From the NCBI GenBank assembly GCA_949430125.1, contig CASQMQ010000061.1, positions 1 through 42,257 on the forward strand: 42,257 nt of DNA, in the 5' to 3' direction. The translations under genes were made by a program, and so were the position numbers. Positions 34,754-42,257 of the stretch are shown in pieces. The notes below the pieces were generated by a model, which saw only the letters and a list, made by a program, of their open reading frames with translations, was not told the origin of the DNA and did no database searches. The stretch's first letter is position 1. Each line of letters begins with the position of its first letter. Origin of the DNA: an uncultured Pseudomonadales bacterium. GTDB taxonomy: Bacteria; Pseudomonadota; Gammaproteobacteria; Pseudomonadales; Pseudohongiellaceae.

Positions 34754-35041
34754 TGCTTGGTGGAACATATGCATATCGAAGATAGCGCGCTTATAGCAGG
34801 GGCGCCGCAATGCCCGCAGGTAGGACCCTCGCGGTGCATGCAGTAATTCAAATCGGCGGTAGGGGGACCCGGCACAATGCTGTATAAACACACATCCCGC
34901 CGGTTACAATTTATTACAATCTAGAGCGATATTCAGTATCAACTGACAACTATCTATATCTTTCGCCACGTATCTTTGCGCCCGGAGAAATCTAATTTTT
35001 TTAGAGCTAACTTATCAATGCCATTTAATGTATTTATTATT

Positions 35042-35962
35042 TCATTGTGTAACACGAACACGCTGGTAAGCGTTGCTCCAACAGCACTGATCTAGGCCAT
35101 CGCTATCAGAGGAGTTCCAATTATCCAGCCGGGCGCGAATCATATACTCACCAGGTTCAGTGAAGGTAGCCATAACCCTCGCCGGGCCCTTGCCAGCAGG
35201 TATTGAAACTCTAGATGCAGCTGCCGGTATCATTCCGCGGGTTGATCGAGCTGGAGTTGTGATGAAAGGCGTAGAAGCATGTTCAGTAAAACTCACTTCA
35301 CCAGGACCCTGATGCTTGTACCATATGACGCGGGAGTCAAGGGGCTTGGCAAAGAGAGGATTTGAAGGATCACGCACGGACGGATCTTCGGTCTCAACTC
35401 CCAAAGTAAGCGGAACGCCGACGGAAATTGTTCTAGTATTGGCCGCTACGACACCTTCAGGACCAGATCCACGATTTTCATTTTCAAACCAAATAAATGG
35501 TTGAACACTGCCCTGTGGCCGTGGGTTTCTATCAAGCTCATACGCACTCGACCCGCGCTCGCCAGGCACTTTAAGCTCTTCTAGGTTGTCGGTTTTGATG
35601 TGCCACCAAACAGACTCATCCTTCATTGATTCTGGAATAGTGACCCCAAAGACTCCAGGATGTCGGCCTGAAAAATAAATATCAGGCTGCATCCCGTCCA
35701 ACTGGGCAGGCTCAACGCGATTATTCTCACCCAATGGGACAATTACATCTTCAGCATTTCTGTTGTGGTACCCAAACGAGACAGTGACAGTGCCGTCCTC
35801 GTTAGCATACCAGCCTTCCATAAAAGGAATTATTGGTATGCCTGCCGGGGAAGGCGGACGTAAAGGTCTTACTGCTTGCTGTGCATCAGCAGAAACTACC
35901 ATTACAACATTTACTAGTAACGCCAAAGCTACACTGGCCACAGCTGGCCTAACACTTCTCAT
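35042..35962 (-). CDS. Secreted protein of unknown function
   Basis: Signal peptide (ASVALALLVNVVMVVSADAQQ); 306 aa beta-rich (EGWYANEDGTVTVSFGYHNRNAEDVIVPLGENNRVEP; C-terminal FTEPGEYMIRARLDNWNSSDSDGLDQCCWSNAYQRVRVTQ). Confidence 0.8.
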   Translation of the reverse strand: MRSVRPAVASVALALLVNVVMVVSADAQQAVRPLRPPSPAGIPIIPFMEGWYANEDGTVTVSFGYHNRNAEDVIVPLGENNRVEPAQLDGMQPDIYFSGRHPGVFGVTIPESMKDESVWWHIKTDNLEELKVPGERGSSAYELDRNPRPQGSVQPFIWFENENRGSGPEGVVAANTRTISVGVPLTLGVETEDPSVRDPSNPLFAKPLDSRVIWYKHQGPGEVSFTEHASTPFITTPARSTRGMIPAAASRVSIPAGKGPARVMATFTEPGEYMIRARLDNWNSSDSDGLDQCCWSNAYQRVRVTQ

Positions 35963-36018
35963 GAATATCAGTCTCCAATATTATTAGATCTATAGCGGGA
36001 GTTGTATTGTGTAACTTA

Positions 36019-37383
36019 CTAATCTCCAGATGGTAGCTGGGACTGCTTGTTACTTTCTCGCGCTTCAGCAAGTTCCTGATAAGTTTCATCATCAAGATGA
36101 CTTATGGCTATCCAGGAATGAGACATCTCGTCTGCTGTACGTTGGCCCCAGCCTACCCACTGCCTAGGGTCAGGGTTGTTGGGGTTATTGGCCGTATTGT
36201 CATACCACTGCTTGGTTATGAGAACGGCTCCTGTCGGCAATAGTGGAGCTGTATCTGGCTCATACAGATGACTATGATGCCAAGTGGCACTCCAATTGGA
36301 TATCATACTGACCAATTCAGTGCGGCCGGTTTCTGGATAGAAAATCTCCAATGAAGCAGCATTCATGCGCAGATGCCCATGGGGTTGGTAGCTGTCGATG
36401 CGAACCGGGTGATCAAAGGAGTGGAAGCCCTGAGTCATAGCCAATCCATGAGGCGGGATAAATAGATCGCCCTGGTCTAACTGGTAAGATGCCAGGTCCT
36501 GAGTGATTTTGGCTTGATACCCTTTCGGATGAAGCCAGATACCCAACTCCACTACGTTGTCCTTAACCACTGCGTTTGGTGCAGTCCCGCCCAAGCCGCC
36601 GGGATACATATGGATGTCCCATTGAATCGTGCTGTCTTCAAAAGCTGTACGGCAAACACCTTCCGGTACGACTTCGCCCCACTTACCCATGGCATATTCA
36701 GTAACGGGCTTTCTATCGACACTGCCGTCCTCTTTTACCTCTGCAAAATACGTGTTGGCGTGATGGACTACTGTCTTCGCAACGCCGCGAGGCTTGACCT
36801 GAAGAGCCTTGATGCAACGGTCTTCGGTGATACCACTTTCAATAAAATGCTTGTCCCACAGGTCGTTGCCATTAGCAGGTACATCGATCGGATTGGATGC
36901 GACCACGATATCTGGCTGGCCGAATTGAGCAGAGAAATTCCAATCATCAATAGCTCGCAGTTTTGGTGGGGCAGGCAGTTCTTCAAGATTTCCCAAGGGA
37001 GAGCCCTGATTAACCCACGCCACAACGGTATCGATATCTTCCTCAGAAAGGCGCCAATCTGCCTGAAGGTTTTGATTGCCGATATCATGGTCATAGGCGT
37101 AAGGGGGCATTTCTCGGTTTGCCACCTTCATCTGAATCAAGGGCGCCCAAGGGCGCACTTGATCATAGCTACTCAGTTCCATAGGCCCAATGCCACCTTC
37201 ACGGTGACAGACCACGCAATTCTCATTAATAATACTGGCTACGTGGCCTGAGTAAGTCACGGATTCTTCACTATTTGCTGTGTTCGCAGCAATCACCGTT
37301 TGTGCCTGAAACCCCAAAAAAGTAACAACCGCAATGCCAGCTCCAAGATGTGGCAACTTATTCAATTTCTGCAAAATACTCAT
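36019..37383 (-). CDS. Secreted cytochrome c domain fused to a PHM-like copper type II monooxygenase-type domain
   Basis: Heme motif ENCVVCHREGGIGPMELSSYDQVRPWAPLI; copper-ligand-like pattern VVHHANTYF, WDIHMYP, QPHGHLRM and DNTANNPNNPDPRQWVGWGQRTADEMSHSW. Confidence 0.82.
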   Translation of the reverse strand: MSILQKLNKLPHLGAGIAVVTFLGFQAQTVIAANTANSEESVTYSGHVASIINENCVVCHREGGIGPMELSSYDQVRPWAPLIQMKVANREMPPYAYDHDIGNQNLQADWRLSEEDIDTVVAWVNQGSPLGNLEELPAPPKLRAIDDWNFSAQFGQPDIVVASNPIDVPANGNDLWDKHFIESGITEDRCIKALQVKPRGVAKTVVHHANTYFAEVKEDGSVDRKPVTEYAMGKWGEVVPEGVCRTAFEDSTIQWDIHMYPGGLGGTAPNAVVKDNVVELGIWLHPKGYQAKITQDLASYQLDQGDLFIPPHGLAMTQGFHSFDHPVRIDSYQPHGHLRMNAASLEIFYPETGRTELVSMISNWSATWHHSHLYEPDTAPLLPTGAVLITKQWYDNTANNPNNPDPRQWVGWGQRTADEMSHSWIAISHLDDETYQELAEARESNKQSQLPSGD

Positions 37384-37409
37384 TAGCCTCTCCTAATTAT
37401 TTGGGTAAG

Positions 37410-37562
37410 TTAGAAAACTACAAAACTGAGAGACGCCAATTCACAGTTGGTCAGTTGCATCGAGGCGATACCGGTTTCACGGTGGCTGACCACGTATTTT
37501 CCTTCTAGAATTGCTACGGCGCAGCCATTGCAAGCGACATCGAGCTGCTCAGCAGCCAACAT
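37410..37562 (-). pseudogene. Degenerate remnant (or small ORF) similar to the cytochrome c segment of the neighbouring gene
   Basis: MLAAEQLDVACNGCAVAILEGKYVVSHRETGIASMQLTNCELASLSFVVF; VVSHRETGIASMQL aligns with VVCHREGGIGPMEL; about two thirds nucleotide identity over about 57 nt by eye. Confidence 0.55.
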
Positions 37563-37631
37563 GGTCCTGCTGAGAAATCACTGAGCCAGCGTCAGGCCGA
37601 CAATCATTGGTGAGCGCTGCGGCGCCATAGT

Positions 37632-37651
37632 TTGTCTATACAAATTTAGAC
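37632..37651. promoter_or_regulatory. Inverted repeat, possible operator
   Basis: TGTCTA-TACAAATT-TAGACA. Confidence 0.35.
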
Positions 37652-37797
37652 AGGGGGACAATCCAAGGCGCTATAACATATACAACGTTTGGACTTTAAT
37701 GTTTCTAAAGACATTTGTCCAATGGCTTTTCTCGGAAATAGAGCGATCTTTCAAGCCCTAGCTGAGGTGCAGTCAGCCACTTTTTGGGCTTGTCTGA

Positions 37798-38535
37798 TCA
37801 GGTGACCTTGCTGGTCGCTTTCGCTAGATCTGCCGCATGCTGCAGATGGGTCAGCCGGCCGAGCTGTTGTAATGACGTCAAGTGTGAATAAATCAGGGGC
37901 AGTAATCCCCGTTCGCGCAGTTCCTGAAATTCATCATTACTGAGTTTTTCAAGCGCATCCTCATCTATCATATACATTCCCTCCACTTCATATTTTGGGG
38001 AGCTCTCTGTATGTTGCAGTTTAAGTGGGCGCGAGGTGAGCAGTCGTTTTTCGGCCAGGTAGCGGCACAGTGCAATAGACTGCACGGATTGCTGAGTTAC
38101 TCTGACCACGTGATCAATACGCTTATTTAAGTAGTCTGTCGGCAGACCATCGCTCCGGTACAAGGGTTCGCCGACGGTTTCACTCAGCAGCGGACTCTGT
38201 TCATCGATGGCTATATCTGCCTCGTTGCTGTCAGGATCCAGTCGACTCACGGATAGCGGCGCAAGGGTGAAACTTGCTGGTATGAAAACCGGCTGCCATT
38301 CGAGTGTCTGACAATAGAGATTAACGCCCTTGTTCAAGCCCATCATAGCGCCCGGCACAAAATCTCCGGTCTTCTTGTTTCTGATAAAAACCAGCGGGAA
38401 CTCCGTAGCCAACTCATAGAATTCTTGGAACACCACTGGAACAAAATTCTCTGCTTTATGGCTTGTGAAATCTTTTGGCTCGCTCAAGCAAAGCTTGCCG
38501 TGTTTCTCGAAATTAAGAAGAACCGGTTCAGACAT
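37798..38535 (-). CDS. SapC-family protein
   Basis: ENFVPVVFQEFYELATEFPLVFIRNKKTGDFVPGAMMGLNKGVNLYC..WQPVFIPASFTLAPLSV; typical SapC-family pattern. Confidence 0.87.
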   Translation of the reverse strand: MSEPVLLNFEKHGKLCLSEPKDFTSHKAENFVPVVFQEFYELATEFPLVFIRNKKTGDFVPGAMMGLNKGVNLYCQTLEWQPVFIPASFTLAPLSVSRLDPDSNEADIAIDEQSPLLSETVGEPLYRSDGLPTDYLNKRIDHVVRVTQQSVQSIALCRYLAEKRLLTSRPLKLQHTESSPKYEVEGMYMIDEDALEKLSNDEFQELRERGLLPLIYSHLTSLQQLGRLTHLQHAADLAKATSKVT

Positions 38536-38584
38536 GTTAGTAATCAGCCTTTTGTGTTTGATCTACGGTCCACTTGAAACTTCT

Positions 38585-39300
38585 TCACGCGCTCAGTAAC
38601 CGATGGGGTTTTTGTTCAAGCCTGAAAAAAGATGCGACTGAAAGCCTACCTTTAGAGGTGTCACTATCGAGGCTGTCTGGCGACGAGAGCATGGCGCAAT
38701 GTAGCAAATTTGAAGGGTATAGTACCAGTCGATTCAATCTGGCCTTGACCACCAGCTCCTGCTTGAACAGGTTGTGTCGCCGTTCAGGTAGCCTAAGTGC
38801 TCGGCTGGGTGACTCCGCACGTTTTCAATCATCTCATCCATAACACCGCGATCATCACGCCTTATCTTGACTAAGTTACGTGGACGATAACGATAAATTG
38901 CCGTGCCCCCATGTGGCTCACCACAGAGATAATGTACGGCAGCATATTGATCATCACTGAACGCATCGACGTGCGGCATCTTTTGGGCTGCACTCAGTTG
39001 TGTCGGCTGGAGAGTAGTCAATGAAATCATGCTGCGATGGACTACAGGGTTGTGGAAACCGTATACCAGTTCTATGACCTTACCCATGGCCTCATCATAA
39101 GAGCTTGGCAGACGATCACGAATACCCGGGTAGGCTGTGCCGTCATCGCCAACATTACCGAAGTAGGCTTTTTCCCGCGCATACTCGACTAATACCTCTG
39201 GATTCGCTAAAAAATTATCGACGACATACACCGAAATCTCAGGATCCGTATGCTGAATTTTCTCGACGTTCATTGCTTGATTAAGTATAAACTCTAGCAT
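38585..39300 (-). CDS. DUF6445-type protein, one frameshift near 38771-38778
   Basis: ISVYVVDNFLANPEVLVEYAREKAYF..YPGIRDRLPSSY..MPHVDAFSDDQYAAVHYLCGEPHGGTAIYRYR. After the frame change the tail reads NLFKQELVVKARLNRLVLYPSNLLHCAMLSSPDSLDSDTSKGRLSVASFFRLEQKPHRLLSA. Confidence 0.8.
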
Positions 39301-39371
39301 GGTTAGCGGTACTTACTTATTGCCTGCACTTAGAATGATGTTCTCTGGTTTGAGCGAGCCGCCCAAATATT

Positions 39372-39399
39372 CCATAAACCTATAAAACATATAAAACAT
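39372..39399 (+). promoter_or_regulatory. Candidate shared regulatory element in the DUF6445/halogenase divergent region (copy B), containing two tandem ATAAAACAT units
   Basis: CCATAAACCTATAAAACATATAAAACAT; ATAAAACAT at 39382-39390 and 39391-39399. Confidence 0.5.
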
Positions 39400-39523
39400 A
39401 TCAGATTGAATAATGTAAGCTCCGGAATGTCAACCCGGAAGTATCATTGCGGACTTGGGCGGTGACGGCAGCATGAAGGCAAGTCTTTATTAAACTTGGT
39501 GAATTCAACGAACGAATCCAGTA

Positions 39524-41093
39524 GTGCATCGCCAATATACCAATTGGCAGCTGACAGAAAAGAAAGGGATTTCCGTGGACAATAACAATATCAAACACAT
39601 AGTAATCGTTGGGGGCGGCACGTCGGGTTGGATGTCAGCAGCCGCCCTGAGCCGCATCGTCGGTACGCAAGATTGCAAGATCACCTTAGTCGAATCCGAA
39701 CAGGTAGGTACGGTAGGCGTCGGTGAAGCGACGATTCCACCCATTGTAGAGTTCAATAACCTGCTTGGTATCAATGCCGACGAAATGCTAAGTGCGACAC
39801 AAGGCACGTTCAAGCTCGGTATTGAATTCACAAACTGGGGCAGAATAGGTGACGCCTACATGCACCCTTTCGGAGTCTTTGGGCGCACCATTATGAATGT
39901 CAGTTTCTGGCACTATTGGAAAAAGGCCTATGAACTCGGCCTTTCGCCTCCACTGGATGCTTACTCGCTGAATTGGCTTGCGGCAAAGCAGAACCGATTT
40001 TTACGTAGTGGTAATGTCCCCAACTCGCCACTATCCAAGGTGCACCACGCCTATCACTTTGACGCCAATCTTTATGCGCGTTTTCTCCGCGAGTTCAGTA
40101 CTGGCCTTGGTGTAAATCGAATTGAAGGGCTCGTAGAACAAGTAATTCAGGATCCACAGTCAGGCTTTATCAAAGGCATCAAGCTTCAGGATAGTACTAT
40201 TGTCAATGGGGACTTCTTCATAGACTGCACAGGGTTTCGGGGTTTACTGATAGAGCAATGCCTAGAAACTGGCTATGAGGATTGGAGTCACTACTTGCCC
40301 TGCAACAGTGCCCAGGCCGTGCCAACGGCAGCGCTAAGCCAGAAAGCAGCCTTATACCAAATCTATTGCGCACTCCAACGGCTGGCAATGGCAAATTCCT
40401 CTACAGCACAGAACAGGCAACGGCATTGTCTACAGCACCGAATTTGCCAGTGACGAACAGGCGCAGGAGATGCTGTTGGCGAACTTGCCCAGTACAGCGC
40501 TTGCGGAGCCTAGGCAGCTTCGTTTTGTGACAGGAAAGCGCAAGAAGAGTTGGAATAAAAACTGCCTCGCTGTTGGTCTTTCCAGTGGCTTTATGGAACC
40601 GCTTGAATCGACTAGTATTCATCTCATCCAATCAACAATCATGAGATTCCTTTCCCTGTTTCCACGCCGCGACAATTTTGATATTGAAATGAATCGCTTC
40701 AATAATGACGTCGATCGAGAATTCCGGACGGTCCGCGACTTTCTCATTCTGCATTACAAGGCGACGCAGCGTGATGACTCTGAGCTATGGAATTATTGTC
40801 GCAACATGGAGATTCCAGATTCCTTGCAGGAAAAACTGGATCTTTATCAATCAGGTTCCTGGCTTGAGAGAGATAAACAAGAGTTATTTGGTGTCGACAG
40901 TTGGTTGGCAGTACTCAATGGTCAGCACGTTAGAGCCGAGAGCTATAGTCCCCTGGTTGATAGTTTGCCTAAGGACAAGCTTGAAAGCATACTGCGAGAA
41001 ACTCGCGAAGTTATCGCGCAATGCGCGACAGCCATGCCTTCTCATGAAGATTTTATCCGCAAACATTGTGCCGACCCGACCCTGCATCAGTGA
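39524..41093 (+). CDS. Flavin-dependent tryptophan halogenase-family protein, one frameshift near 40343-40345
   Basis: IVIVGGGTSGWMSAAALSRI (FAD GxGxxG), VGVGEATIPPI; removing one A gives [38 protein letters not shown] with the WxWxIP motif; C-terminal SSGFMEPLESTSIHLIQ. Confidence 0.93.
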
Positions 41094-41260
41094 TGCATAA
41101 CTGAGTAAATCAGGGCCCTCTAGCTCTTTGTTTCGATTGACTTCACTAAAGGGGGACAGAATAGGCTTTCTGCTTAATACAAGGTAAGGGTTTGCTTAGT
41201 CGCAAAAAGCCAAGGCAGCTTCCATTTTTTATGCAAGGGTTTCAATCTATTTATTGTTGG

Positions 41261-42060
41261 CTAATTGCGAGGCAATGTACCGAGACTATTGTCGCGTTGT
41301 CCGGTGAATTCGAAGCCACGTTCTGGCCAGGAACGAATTAATTTTGAACGCTTCTTCCAGGCACTTATAGCTTTATCCTTGTCTTTGCTCAGGACGGCTT
41401 TAGCAAAGCTGATCCTGCTGGCGTGGTTGGATACCATAATTTCTTTATTCCCCTCGAAAGTGCCGGAGAAGCGACTCAGACTGACTTGGTTCCAGAGGAT
41501 TCCGAGAAATAGCTCCAGCAGGATATTGTTCGACATCCGGGCAAGCAAAGCCATTAAATCATGCTGACACTTTGAACGAATATTCATGAGGCAGCTGGGT
41601 ATTATCGCTACTCTCATGCTTCCCCCCTACAAACAATCTAAGTTCATTTATCAGCCCCTCGTCTTTGCATTTTACCGCGGCTTTTAGAGCCTGGATCACC
41701 ATCGGATCGGCTACATCCATGAATGTGGCGTTACTGATCAAAACTTTGGAAGCCAAAAACTGGCTAGCTGACTTCATGGCAGTTTCTATAGTAGGCCGAC
41801 GCGTGAAATAGCCTCCTCCTTTGCCTGGCTTGATCGTAAGCAGCTCCTCGTATTCCAGCATGCGAGCGGCTTGCCGTAATGTGGGCAGACTGACACCGAC
41901 TTCTGCCGCTAGGTCGGCTTCCGAACCCATATACGCCTCTTCTTCCATGATCAAGATACGTTCACGCAAGATAATTGCGACACGATCAGCTGTCGAGCTT
42001 GATTTTACTAATGGTGGTCTTTTAGCTTTCACTATAGCCCCCCCCCGGCGGCAATTTCAT
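41261..42060 (-). CDS. GntR-family transcriptional regulator (FCD-like C-terminus), frameshifted near 41572-41574 and probably at the G9 tract
   Basis: wHTH ADRVAIILRERILIMEEEAYMGSEADLAAEVGVSLPTLRQAARMLEYEELLTIKPGKGGGYFTRRP; C-terminal frame QHDLMALLARMSNNILLELFLGILWN...LSKDKDKAISAWKKRSKLIRSWPERGFEF. ATG at 42060 has AGGTG upstream. Confidence 0.85.
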
Positions 42061-42140
42061 TTTTCACCTACATCTATTGTACGTTATGACAGTAAAAAAT
42101 CAGAATAATTCGCCTGCTCTGAATCTTTTATGCAAGGAGC

Positions 42141-42257
42141 TCAAGCTATGTTGCGATTTCTGGTTAGGTCGAAACCGCGTTTTGGGCAGGAACGAAGAAA
42201 CTTTGAGCGTTTCCTCCAGGCACTTAGGGCTTTATCCTTGTCTTTGGCCAGGACAGC
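42141..42257 (-). CDS. C-terminus of a second, paralogous GntR-type regulator (cut by window edge)
   Basis: Reverse reading AVLAKDKDKALSAWRKRSKFLRSCPKRGFDLTRNRNIA* aligns with AVLSKDKDKAISAWKKRSKLIRSWPERGFEFTGQRDN of the upstream gene. Confidence 0.8.
   Translation of the reverse strand, partial: AVLAKDKDKALSAWRKRSKFLRSCPKRGFDLTRNRNIA

Noticed and set aside
36514-37251. 245-aa plus-strand ORF
   Set aside because: Fully antisense to the cytochrome/monooxygenase gene, which has clear motifs; no recognisable domain.
37653-41160. GGGGGACA at about 37653 and about 41152 as possible mobile-element boundaries of the halogenase subcluster
   Set aside because: Only 8 nt shared, same orientation, no target-site duplication or transposase; likely chance.

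Overview
Window from a gammaproteobacterial chromosome (inferred from gene content and order). Two conserved housekeeping blocks are on the minus strand: rnr-rlmB-rpsF-rpsR-DUF2232-rplI-dnaB-alr-radA (about 4.4-14.6 kb) and tsaE-amiC-mutL-miaA-hfq-hflX-hflK-hflC-DUF2065-hisZ-purA (about 19.4-31.4 kb). They are separated by a tRNA-Leu(CAG) and a small accessory stretch with two lipoproteins (one CopC-like), a REP-associated Y1 transposase (RAYT) and a ROK sugar kinase. The left end holds an ABC transporter ATPase (cut by the edge), a frameshifted membrane protein, an M20 peptidase and an MFS transporter. The right end (31.6-42.3 kb) is the most interesting accessory locus: a TonB-dependent receptor, an uncharacterised secreted protein, a cytochrome c / PHM-like copper monooxygenase fusion, a SapC-family protein, a DUF6445 protein, a divergent flavin-dependent tryptophan-halogenase-type enzyme, and two tandem GntR-type regulators (the second cut by the edge). 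An approximately 28-bp AT-rich element is shared between the TonB-receptor upstream region and the halogenase/DUF6445 divergent region, supporting co-regulation. Many conserved genes, including the essential dnaB, alr and rpsF, are broken by single-base indels, often in homopolymers. I read most of these as sequencing or assembly errors, and I give corrected extents. All calls come from reading the sequence and supplied translations; no database search was run.
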